DNA from: an uncultured Pseudomonadota bacterium
GTDB lineage: Bacteria; Myxococcota_A; UBA796; CAJQPC01
Assembly (NCBI GenBank): GCA_913060515.1
Contig: CAJXRZ010000001.1
Span: forward strand, 1-51,477
Length of the DNA: 51,477 nt
Reading direction: 5' to 3'
The position numbers and the translations under genes were made by a program. The notes below the pieces were generated by a model. It saw nothing but the letters and a program-made list of their open reading frames with translations, was not told the DNA's origin and ran no database searches. This document shows positions 8,341 through 16,280 of the stretch, in pieces. How positions within the stretch are numbered: the first letter of the stretch is position 1; the number at the start of each line of letters is the position of its first letter.

Positions 8341-9735
8341 CTACTGAATCTCCAGCTCCATCAAGGACAGGTAGGCGTAGCGCCCGCTCTCGATCTCCAC
8401 GTCCAAGTGCAAGGCCCCCCACGCATCGGGTGCCAGCTCGCTGAAGACCACCACCGTGTCGTTGTTGCCAGTGCTGTCCTGGCCGGCCCCTGTGCCGGTG
8501 GTCTGTAGGCTTTGGCTCTGCTCCCCCACGCTGTATCGGGTCACGCGCGCCTCCTCGCTCTCTCGTGAGGCGAAGAGCCGCAGGGTGTAGCGCTGCTCGG
8601 GATCCAGGCCCTGCCAGCTGATGGCCCCAGGGTTGTCCAGTGTGTCGATGTAGAAGTAGTCCCCGGTGGCTTGAGGCACGGCCAAGGTGCCCAGCAGAGC
8701 GCCGTCGGGCTCGGTCAGTCCGCCATTGAGCTTGCCGTTGCTGCGAAAGCCCCCGGCGATGACCACGCCCATGCCTGTTGGCAGGCCCTGGGTGCTGACA
8801 AGCCCGTCCAAGTGCTCCCCGGCCAGGATCTGCTCGTTCCCTTCGGCGGGGTGCCAGGCGTTCCACTGGATGCCGAAGTCGTCCACGTCTGCCCGGTCGC
8901 CGTCCTCTGGGTTGCTGGGGCCCAGGTCGACCCGAATGAAGGTGCCGGACGCCGGGTGCTGGGGGTTGTCCGGCAGGCTGCGGGGGGAGAGCACCTGTTC
9001 CAATCCCGACTGGATGGCCGCGTCCCAGAGCTGGTAGCCCTCGGGGCTCAGGTGCAGCATGTCGGCGTCAAAGAGGTCAACATGGGGCGGCTCACCGGTC
9101 TTCAAGAAGGGACCGGCTGTGTCGATGTAGTGCAGTCCGGGGTGTTCCCTGGAGAGACGCTGAACAAGGCTGTTGGCAGAACTGGCCGCAATCCAACTGT
9201 GCCACCGCGCCGGGTTGGGCGTGATGCTCACCCAGAAGATGGGGATCTGCTCCTGGGCCCACACTCTCTGGGCCAAGCAGCGGGTGTAGGCCAGCACCTG
9301 GTCCGGAGACTTGCCGGCCGCGATGTCGTTGGTGCCCGCGTAGACCAAGACTGCCGCCGGCTTGTGTCGGAGGACCAAGTTCTCGGCGTGGTGTGCCACC
9401 TCCCACATCTGGGCGCCACCAAAGCCGCGCTGGATGACCCCGTAGGCGGACAGGCCGCTCTGGGCGCTCTCCCAACGTCGGATGCTGGAGCTGCCGACGA
9501 CCACCAGCTGGCCTGGGGTGGGCTGGGCGAGTTCGTCCTGCGCGGTCCAGATCGCGACCGTTTCCGCGTAGCCGGGGTTCGGGGGCAGCGAGAAGCAGGC
9601 ATCGTCGCTCCAGACCGGCCACTCTTCGGCCGTGTCCTGCGTGTCCTGGGTGGCTGTTGGGCTGTCGATGGCGGTCTCGACAGGCTCCACAGGATCGACA
9701 GGGAGCGTGGGAAGGCAGGCCAAGAGCAGCATCAT
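8341..9735 (-). CDS. SGNH/GDSL-family hydrolase lipoprotein with C-terminal beta domain
   Basis: A 464-residue protein. MMLLLAC is a minimal lipoprotein signal with lipidated Cys7, followed by a Pro/Thr/Asp linker. The SGNH blocks are all present: GSSSIRRW (81-88, Ser83 the likely nucleophile), GFGGAQ (oxyanion Gly), AGTND (Asn136), and DMLHLSPEGY with Asp225 and His228 completing the triad. Such enzymes are extracellular esterases or carbohydrate deacetylases; the substrate is not evident. Residues from ~260 to the end form a second Gly/Asp-rich domain that looks like a beta-sandwich and may bind polysaccharide. Its ATG overlaps the stop of the upstream kinase gene (ATGA, 9732-9735), making it the last gene of a protease-kinase-hydrolase operon. 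Confidence 0.85.
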   Translation of the reverse strand: MMLLLACLPTLPVDPVEPVETAIDSPTATQDTQDTAEEWPVWSDDACFSLPPNPGYAETVAIWTAQDELAQPTPGQLVVVGSSSIRRWESAQSGLSAYGVIQRGFGGAQMWEVAHHAENLVLRHKPAAVLVYAGTNDIAAGKSPDQVLAYTRCLAQRVWAQEQIPIFWVSITPNPARWHSWIAASSANSLVQRLSREHPGLHYIDTAGPFLKTGEPPHVDLFDADMLHLSPEGYQLWDAAIQSGLEQVLSPRSLPDNPQHPASGTFIRVDLGPSNPEDGDRADVDDFGIQWNAWHPAEGNEQILAGEHLDGLVSTQGLPTGMGVVIAGGFRSNGKLNGGLTEPDGALLGTLAVPQATGDYFYIDTLDNPGAISWQGLDPEQRYTLRLFASRESEEARVTRYSVGEQSQSLQTTGTGAGQDSTGNNDTVVVFSELAPDAWGALHLDVEIESGRYAYLSLMELEIQ

Positions 9736-12674
9736 GCTGGGGCCAGCTCCACCAAGTACCTGCGCAGGGCCTCATCCCCATCTCCAGCCACTTCCAGACG
9801 ACTCAGACCCTTGCGGTAGTGCAGACCGGCCAAGGTCAGGTTTCCAGCCCGCCGCTCCAGGTCGCCTAGTTGGGAGTGGCCCTTGGCGGCGTCTGCCAGA
9901 CGACCCTGGTCCTCGAGCTGTTGGATGCTCTCCTTTAGGGTCTCGCGCGCGGTCTCGACCTGGCTGTCTGCGAGCTGGGCTTCGGCCACCTTTAGCCCCA
10001 GGCGACTGGCCTGAACGGGCTGGTTGAGGCGAGAGCGCAGCTTGCGCGCCACCCGGTAGCGGCGTGCGGCAGAGGAGTACTGCTTGTCCATCATGAGCAG
10101 GCGGGCGCTGACCTCTTCCAGTTGAGCGCGCACCGGGCCTTTGGGGTCGCCCTTCAGGCGCGCCGCTTGGATCAGCGCCTTGCGGGCAGAGAGGCGCTCG
10201 CCCTTGTTGAGGCGGGCCTGTCCGAGCAGAGTCAGGGCACGCACCTGCCGCTCACGCAGTCCCAGCTCCAAGGCGCTCTCCAGGGCCTTGCGCAGGGGCG
10301 CTTCTATGGGCTGATCCCGCAGCAAGCCCAGCTCGGCTTGGGCCAGCCAAGCTTCGACTTGGCGCCGCTTCTTGCCCTCGGTCTCTAAAGGATCCAAGAC
10401 GACCTGCAGGCGGATGAGCAGGCTCTCGGCCTCGCCCAGTGCCCCCCGACCCAGGGCGGCTGTGACCGCGTGTTGCAGCTCGGTGGCAGCCGCTCCAGCC
10501 AATCCACCAAGCTCCAGGAGCCGGGCCACCCGCTCGGGCTCTCCATCGAGCTGGCGCAGGGCTTCGGCGCTGAGACGGGCGTGGGACTGCAGGCGCCCAG
10601 AGGCCCGCGCGTCTTTGAGCAGCGTGTCCCGCAGCATGGCGTGAACAAAGCGCCAGCCCTCCTCCGGACCGCGCTCACCGGCCCGTGCCAGGCGTGCGGA
10701 GATCAGCGCATCGGCCAGCCCTGGGCTGGGGATGGCCCAGGCGCGCTCACAGGCCGCCAGCCAGAGGGTGGGATCCACGGCGTGGCCCAGCACAGCGGCG
10801 ATCTCCAGAGCGCGGCGGTCGTCCTCTGGGCGTAGGGCGAGCAGGCTTCGCAAGCGCTGCTCCCAGATCTCCGCCAGGTTGGCTGGCAGCTGGTCTCGGC
10901 CTTGAGGGAGGAGTCGGTAGCCGTTCTCCGTGGGCTCCAGTAGTTCCTCGTCCACCCACTCGGCGACGAGTTGGACGGCGAAGAGGGGGTTGCCCTCGCT
11001 GAGCTCGGCGACCTCGCGGGCGAGATCGGGCTCCATCCCCAGCAGGCGACGGGCCAGGGTCAGCCCGTGCTCCGGTTCCAGGGGGTCCACCTGAAGGGTG
11101 AGCACCCGGGCGGGCAGAGCGTCCTCCAATCGAGCCAAGACTGCGGCGCTCTCAGGCCGGCTGGCCATGGCCTCTTCTTGCACGGTAGCGACGACCATCA
11201 CGGGCAGATCGGGCTCACTGAGCGCCAAGCGGGTGAGCAGCTCGAGGGCCTGGGGGGCCCACTGCACATCGTCCAACCAGATCAGCTGAGGGCGCTTGGC
11301 GCAGCGCCTGCGGATGACCCGGGTGATGACCCCGATGCGCTCCTGCTGGGTGTGCAGGCGCACGCGACCCTGCGCTCGGGCCCGCCCTCTGGCGACCACA
11401 GCGGCCAGGGCTTCGACCTCGAAGGGGTCTTGCACTTCATGTCCCAGCAACCACTCAACGGCCCGTGCCTTCAGAGCCTCGCGGTCCTCTTCGATGCCTA
11501 GGGCTTGGATGGCGCGGGCGACCATCGGGCCCATTCCCATGCCCTCGTCTGCGGTCGGCCCGTGGAAGGCTTGCAGCACGCCAGCGCGTCCTGTGGCGCC
11601 GGCCGCCACGCACAACCACTCCGCCAGTCGACTCTTGCCGCAGCCTGCCGGTCCGTTGAGGATGACGACCTGGATGCCCTGGGTGCGGGAGGCCTGCAGG
11701 CTGCTCCAGAGCTGAACCCGTTGGGGTTCCCGGTCCACGAGAGGGATGGCGCGCAGGCCGTAGAGTCCCAAGCCTGCCGATTGCAGCTGGGGGCTGTCGT
11801 CCTCGAAGAGGGGGGCCTTCTCCAAGCGGTGTCCGGGCAGCTCGGCTAGGGCCTGTGCCGCGGTCTGAAAGCGCTCTTCAGGGCGCTTGGCCAGCAGGGT
11901 GTTCAACCACGCCTGAAAGCCCTTCTCCATCGGGAAAGGTGCCTCCAGCAGCGGCACTGGGGCCTCGAGGTGGGCCCGGCGCATCTCCTTGATGGTCTTG
12001 GCCAGGTGTGGGCCGTGGCCGGTGACGATGCGGTAGGCCAAGCAGCCCATCGCGTAGAGGTCGGTCCAAGGCCCTTGGCGCCGGGTGTGGGCCCGCCACT
12101 GCTCGGGCGCCATGTAGTGGGGGGTGCCCAGCAGGCGCTTGATGTCCCGCTCGGGGTGAATGCTCACGGCCAGGCCAAAGTCGGCCAGCTTCAGGCCCGG
12201 GCGCAGGTCGCGGTCATCGCAGAAGAGCACGTTGGCCGGCTTGAGATCCCGGTGAATCACGCCTCGGGCGTGGGCGTGACCCAGGGCCTGCAGCAGCGGC
12301 ACAATGTGGGAGAGCAGCTCGGCGTAGTTGAGGGGAACCCGCTTCTCTGCGAGGGTTCCTCCGCTGGCCCACTCCATGACCAAGTAGGGACACCCTGCAG
12401 CCAGTTGGCCCTTCGAGGCCAGCTCTTCGTCCAGACCGATGGTGCCCTGGTCAAAGATGCTGGCGATGTGGGGATGGTGCAGAGCCGCCATGGCGCGCAC
12501 TTCGTTTCTAAAGCCCATCGCTGCGCGCTCTTTGAGGGCCAGCTCCGCTTTGAGCACCTTGACCGCCACGGGCAGACCCGTGTCTGGGTGCGTGCCGTTC
12601 CAGACATCGCCGTTGGCCCCCCCGCTGACTTTCTTGTCCAGCAGGAAAGGGCCGAGCTCGATTCCAGGGCTCAA
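9732..12674 (-). CDS. Ser/Thr protein kinase fused to AAA ATPase and TPR-like repeats
   Basis: A 980-residue protein. The start is TTG 12674, six bases after AGGAG and overlapping the preceding stop as TTGA; the longer open frame upstream is a shadow of the protease gene. The Hanks kinase domain spans residues ~8-280: AVKV with Lys39, HRDLKPAN at 141-148, DFG at 165-167 and an APE-like MAPEQ. A STAND-type ATPase follows, with an intact Walker A (GPAGCGKS, 341-348) and Walker B (LIWLDD, 464-469). The rest is helical repeats, probably TPR. This is the PknK-like architecture, in which kinase output is linked to an NTP-driven signalling platform in the cytosol. Being coupled to a secreted protease and a surface hydrolase, it may regulate their export or activity. 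Confidence 0.9.
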   Translation of the reverse strand: MSPGIELGPFLLDKKVSGGANGDVWNGTHPDTGLPVAVKVLKAELALKERAAMGFRNEVRAMAALHHPHIASIFDQGTIGLDEELASKGQLAAGCPYLVMEWASGGTLAEKRVPLNYAELLSHIVPLLQALGHAHARGVIHRDLKPANVLFCDDRDLRPGLKLADFGLAVSIHPERDIKRLLGTPHYMAPEQWRAHTRRQGPWTDLYAMGCLAYRIVTGHGPHLAKTIKEMRRAHLEAPVPLLEAPFPMEKGFQAWLNTLLAKRPEERFQTAAQALAELPGHRLEKAPLFEDDSPQLQSAGLGLYGLRAIPLVDREPQRVQLWSSLQASRTQGIQVVILNGPAGCGKSRLAEWLCVAAGATGRAGVLQAFHGPTADEGMGMGPMVARAIQALGIEEDREALKARAVEWLLGHEVQDPFEVEALAAVVARGRARAQGRVRLHTQQERIGVITRVIRRRCAKRPQLIWLDDVQWAPQALELLTRLALSEPDLPVMVVATVQEEAMASRPESAAVLARLEDALPARVLTLQVDPLEPEHGLTLARRLLGMEPDLAREVAELSEGNPLFAVQLVAEWVDEELLEPTENGYRLLPQGRDQLPANLAEIWEQRLRSLLALRPEDDRRALEIAAVLGHAVDPTLWLAACERAWAIPSPGLADALISARLARAGERGPEEGWRFVHAMLRDTLLKDARASGRLQSHARLSAEALRQLDGEPERVARLLELGGLAGAAATELQHAVTAALGRGALGEAESLLIRLQVVLDPLETEGKKRRQVEAWLAQAELGLLRDQPIEAPLRKALESALELGLRERQVRALTLLGQARLNKGERLSARKALIQAARLKGDPKGPVRAQLEEVSARLLMMDKQYSSAARRYRVARKLRSRLNQPVQASRLGLKVAEAQLADSQVETARETLKESIQQLEDQGRLADAAKGHSQLGDLERRAGNLTLAGLHYRKGLSRLEVAGDGDEALRRYLVELAPA

Positions 12675-14062
12675 GAGCGTCTCCTGCGAAGCAAGAGCAA
12701 CCCGAGCAGACCCAAGCTGCTGGGTGGGATTCCGCCGCCACAGCCCCCGCAGCCGCCGCCCCCTTCTACCGAGCCGGTGTCTTGGGGAGCCTGGGGATCC
12801 AAGGCAGCCAGAAGCTCCTCCGACTTGAGCTCGCCATAGCCGTAGATCGGGTGGTGCCCGGTCTCTGCATCGTGGGTGACTTGAGAGGAAGGACGGGCGC
12901 TCTCGATAAAGAGCATGCGTAGCTCTTCGGCGCTCAGCTCCGGGTACTCGGAGAGGATCCACCCGGCCACACCGCTCACGACGGGCGCCGCAGCCGAGGT
13001 CCCGCCGAAGGTGCCAAAGGTGCCGCCGCCGGCCTTCAAGGTCAGCGTCGCGCTGGGCGCCGCCAGGTCCACGGTGTTGCCGAAGTTCGTGTAGTTGGTC
13101 GGGAAGCCGTAGAGGTCCGATGCGCTCACGCAGAGCACGAAATCCAGGGCCTGCAGCTCATCGTCGACGATCTCTCGGTCATCGTTGCCCGCAGCAAAGA
13201 CCACCAGGGAGCCCAGGCCGCCACGGGTCTCAGTGGCCGCCCGCTTAATGACCATGGCCAGGGGCTCGGGCACTGGGATGGACTCGGTGTAGCCCCAGGA
13301 GTTGTTGATCACCGCCGCGTCTTGGGCGATGGCGTGCTCAAAGGCGGCGATGTCGCGGGAGAGCGTGCCGTTGCCCTCGCCCAGCATCTTGATTGGAATC
13401 AGGGTGCATTCGGGACAGATGCCCACCATGTCCGTGGCGTTGTTGCCCCGGGCCAAGATGATGCCGGCCACCGCCGTGCCGTGGTCATCGCAGATCCCGT
13501 TTCCGCTCTGGCAGTACTCGCCTGGATTGGGGCTGGGGTCATCGTCGTCGTCGAAGGCATCGTAGGGCGCCATTGCGGCTCCCTCCAGATCCGCGTGGCC
13601 AATGTCCACAGCGGAGTCGATCACCGCCACTCTGACCTCGGGCGTGCCCAAGGAGCGTTCAAAGAAGGCCTGGGCGCCGATGGTCTCCAGGTACCACTGA
13701 TCTGGGTAGACGGGATCATCGAAATCCACCGCGCTCGCCTGACGGGGCAAGACCACGTCGGGAAAGGCCGAGGCGATCTCGGGAAGCTGGGAGAGCTCAT
13801 GGGCCAGGGAGAGGGCGTCTCCGTCGGCGCTCACGGGAACCCGCCAGGAAGGGCCCCCCAGGTGCTGCGCGGTCCCGACCAAGCTCTGTGGGAGATCAGC
13901 TCCAGCGAAGAGCACCACCACAGCCGCATCCTGAGTGGTTAGTCTAGCGCCAGCTACGTCCAGCATGAGCTGGCCCTGCGCATCCCAACCAGCCCGAGTG
14001 GGCCGGTCATCCAGGGAGAGCGGGGCGGCGAGAGCGCTGGCGATCAGGAGCAGCAATGGCAT
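12671..14062 (-). CDS. Secreted subtilisin-like serine protease with MYXO-CTERM-like tail
   Basis: A 463-residue precursor. It has a signal peptide (MPLLLLIASALAA), a propeptide region and then the S8 catalytic domain. The triad is clear: Asp149 in AVIDS, His194 in DDHGTAVAG and Ser356 in GGTSAAAP, with NNSWG near 253 as the oxyanion region. An Asp-rich loop (170-176) may bind calcium. The C-terminus is Gly/Cys-rich (CGGCGGG), then a hydrophobic stretch and RRRR, a MYXO-CTERM-type tail. Such tails anchor proteins until a myxosortase-like enzyme processes them. ATG 14062 has AGAGAG upstream and overlaps, head to head, the start of the divergent lipoprotein gene. The stop overlaps the TTG of the kinase gene. 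Confidence 0.92.
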   Translation of the reverse strand: MPLLLLIASALAAPLSLDDRPTRAGWDAQGQLMLDVAGARLTTQDAAVVVLFAGADLPQSLVGTAQHLGGPSWRVPVSADGDALSLAHELSQLPEIASAFPDVVLPRQASAVDFDDPVYPDQWYLETIGAQAFFERSLGTPEVRVAVIDSAVDIGHADLEGAAMAPYDAFDDDDDPSPNPGEYCQSGNGICDDHGTAVAGIILARGNNATDMVGICPECTLIPIKMLGEGNGTLSRDIAAFEHAIAQDAAVINNSWGYTESIPVPEPLAMVIKRAATETRGGLGSLVVFAAGNDDREIVDDELQALDFVLCVSASDLYGFPTNYTNFGNTVDLAAPSATLTLKAGGGTFGTFGGTSAAAPVVSGVAGWILSEYPELSAEELRMLFIESARPSSQVTHDAETGHHPIYGYGELKSEELLAALDPQAPQDTGSVEGGGGCGGCGGGIPPSSLGLLGLLLLRRRRS

Positions 14063-14814
14063 CTTTCTCTCTGTACTGGTTCGCGCTGGCCCTATCCACC
14101 TTGGGCTGCACCAAGGATGACACGTCTGGGGACTCCGACACCCAGAGCACTGGCCCAGAAGCCGTATGCACCGAGCCGGCGGAGGTGGAGTGCCTCGATG
14201 AGCTGATCCTGAACTTGGGCCTGCACGACGAGGTCGCCGAGGGACTGGTGTCCACCAGCACCGATGGGGATGACTTCCTGACCGCTGTCGACGGCACCGC
14301 TGGCGGATACTCCTCGGCTGCTCAGAACCCTTGGATCTACGTGCGCTTTGGTGTGGACGGTGCCGAGAAGGTGGAGATCGATGACGAGGAGGCCTTAGAG
14401 TCGATGGAGTGGCACATGGCCTTCCACCGCTACAAGGTGCGCATCAACTCGGGCGCCTCCGGTCCCAGCTGCGTGAGCGTCTCTCCCAAGATCGAAGGCG
14501 ACTACGCCAGCCTGAGCGAAGTGGGCGAGCCCACCTGGTACCAGGACGCCTTCATGACGGCGTCGTGCGAGGTGACCAACGAGAGCTCGGGCCTGCCTGA
14601 CTCCCCCCAGGTCGCGATGAGCCCCTGGTGGTCCTACGAGAGCTGCGTGAAGACCACCGGCACCCCCTTCTTGGTGCAGCTGGACGACGGTCACGTGCTC
14701 AAGCTGGTGGTCGAGTCCTACTACTTGACCGGCCAAGAGGAGTGCAACAGCTCGGGCGCCACAACGGACAGAGAGTCTGGCAACTACGTCCTGCGCTGGC
14801 AGGTCCTGGAGTAG
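14056..14814 (+). CDS. Lipoprotein of unknown function
   Basis: A 252-residue protein. ATG 14056 has AGGAG five bases upstream (14046-14050), an excellent ribosome binding site. The signal is MASF, a hydrophobic stretch and lipobox-like STLGC with Cys18, followed by an Asp/Ser/Thr linker. The mature part has several cysteines and alternating beta-like strands with no recognised domain. The 5' end overlaps the divergent protease start by seven bases. Three bases after its stop comes the GTG of the metallopeptidase, so the two probably form an operon; it could be an inhibitor or partner of one of the proteases, which is inference from position only. Confidence 0.7.
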   Translation: MASFSLYWFALALSTLGCTKDDTSGDSDTQSTGPEAVCTEPAEVECLDELILNLGLHDEVAEGLVSTSTDGDDFLTAVDGTAGGYSSAAQNPWIYVRFGVDGAEKVEIDDEEALESMEWHMAFHRYKVRINSGASGPSCVSVSPKIEGDYASLSEVGEPTWYQDAFMTASCEVTNESSGLPDSPQVAMSPWWSYESCVKTTGTPFLVQLDDGHVLKLVVESYYLTGQEECNSSGATTDRESGNYVLRWQVLE

Positions 14815-14817
14815 TCC

Positions 14818-16212
14818 GTGATTCTGCCTCTACTGCTCTCTTCTCTGGCCTTGGCCGAGCGTCCCACCGCCGGAGGGCTGTGGTCCTACGAGAGCAGCGA
14901 TGTGGTGGTGCACTACGATGAGCCCTCTGGGCGGGTTCGTGTTCATTACTCCGAGTCGGGGCCCAACCATGCTGCAGACCGGGACAGTGACGGCTCCGGG
15001 ATTCCGGACATCGTCGAGGACACGGGTCGCATCGCGGCGGAGTCCCTGGCCCTCTTCGAGGAGCTGGGCTTTAGACCGCCTCTGCCCGAGTCCGACTTTG
15101 GCTTGGAAGTGCTGGGCGGCTCGCCGGCCTTTGACTTCTACCTGGTGGATTTTGGTGGTGGATCAGATGGAAGCTTCAACGTGGATGCTTGCCTGGAGGT
15201 TCCACGGGTCTGCGCAGGCCACATGCTGGTGGAGAATGACTTCTCCGGATCCGGCTACAGCAGCGTGACCCTGGGGCTAGAGACCGTGGTTCCCCACGAG
15301 CTCTTTCACGGAATCCAGGCTGCGTACGAGGCCGAGCTGCCCGTGTGGCTCTCCGAGGGTTCCGCCACCTGGGCGGAGCGGCGCTGGGATGCCGGCTCCA
15401 ACGACTACATGCGCCTGTGCGATGGCTACTTGGAGGACACCCAGCGGCCGATCTTCAAGGCACCCGGTGGGCCGGCGACCTCCTGGGCCTATGGCACGGG
15501 GATCTGGCTGGACTTCTTGGGCACGGAGACCGGAGACGAGGTCTGGGTCATCGACCTGCTCAGCGCTCTGGAGCGGGACAGCGCGGATCCCGTGGACGTG
15601 GTTCCAGCGATGACCCAAGTGATGGAGGACTACGGCGTGGAGCTGGGTCCGGCCTGGCGCAAGTTCTCTGAGTGGAACCTGGCGACCGAGGACCGCCATG
15701 GGGTGGCCGAGAGCTACGCGTACGCCAAGCGCGTGGGCCCCGTCGAGCCGGAGGGTGAGGGAGAGAGCGTTCGTGATGACCAGCGCTTCCAGCCCCTGGC
15801 TACGACCTATTGGCGCTTGGATCACCCGGGCGGGGAGCTGGCCTTTGCCATCGAGGTCCCTACGCCCGAGTTGGCCTTTGCGCTGCATCCCGTGGACGGG
15901 GGCTTGGAAGATGGCCCCGTGCAGGACGCTGTGATGAGCTGGCGCGGCGAGACCCAGTCACTCGGGGAGTTTCCAGCCGGAGGCTACTGGGTCTGGGGGG
16001 CCTACGATGCCTACGCAGACGCCTCCATCAAGGTGCTCGTGTGCGTGGGCACGCCCGATGCGGTGGCCGACTGTGAGGCGGTAGACACCGGAGATACCGG
16101 CGATACGGGAGACACGGATTTGGACGACCCAGGCTGCGGGGGCTGCGGGGGTGGGGTTCCGAGCGGGCTGGCGTGGGTCGGTGTGCTGCTGTTGTGGCGG
16201 CGTCGCGAATAG
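14818..16212 (+). CDS. Secreted zinc metallopeptidase with MYXO-CTERM-like tail
   Basis: A 464-residue protein from GTG 14818, with a signal peptide (MILPLLLSSLALA). HELFH at 160-164 and SEGSATWAE, with Glu180, form the HExxH...E zinc site of a gluzincin-type peptidase. Upstream, DRDSDGSGIPDIVED is a calcium-binding-like Asp-rich loop. This arrangement is common in predicted surface peptidases of Myxococcota. The C-terminus has a repeated DTGDTGDTG linker, CGGCGGG, a hydrophobic segment and WRRRE, matching the tail of the subtilisin-like protease on the opposite strand. Paired with the upstream lipoprotein. The substrate is unknown. Confidence 0.85.
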   Translation: MILPLLLSSLALAERPTAGGLWSYESSDVVVHYDEPSGRVRVHYSESGPNHAADRDSDGSGIPDIVEDTGRIAAESLALFEELGFRPPLPESDFGLEVLGGSPAFDFYLVDFGGGSDGSFNVDACLEVPRVCAGHMLVENDFSGSGYSSVTLGLETVVPHELFHGIQAAYEAELPVWLSEGSATWAERRWDAGSNDYMRLCDGYLEDTQRPIFKAPGGPATSWAYGTGIWLDFLGTETGDEVWVIDLLSALERDSADPVDVVPAMTQVMEDYGVELGPAWRKFSEWNLATEDRHGVAESYAYAKRVGPVEPEGEGESVRDDQRFQPLATTYWRLDHPGGELAFAIEVPTPELAFALHPVDGGLEDGPVQDAVMSWRGETQSLGEFPAGGYWVWGAYDAYADASIKVLVCVGTPDAVADCEAVDTGDTGDTGDTDLDDPGCGGCGGGVPSGLAWVGVLLLWRRRE

Positions 16213-16227
16213 GGCTGGCACCGTCAC

Positions 16228-16272
16228 AGGGTCGCGTTGGTCTACCCAGCAAGGGTAGGCAAACGCGACCCT
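16228..16272. terminator. Long bidirectional hairpin between convergent genes
   Basis: Bases 16228-16247 and 16253-16272 pair over 20 positions with only two mismatches around a 5-base loop (AGCAA). It lies exactly between two convergent stops. There is no long T-run, so it may act in either direction as a terminator or as an mRNA end-stabilising stem. Confidence 0.65.
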
Positions 16273-16280
16273 AGATCTAG

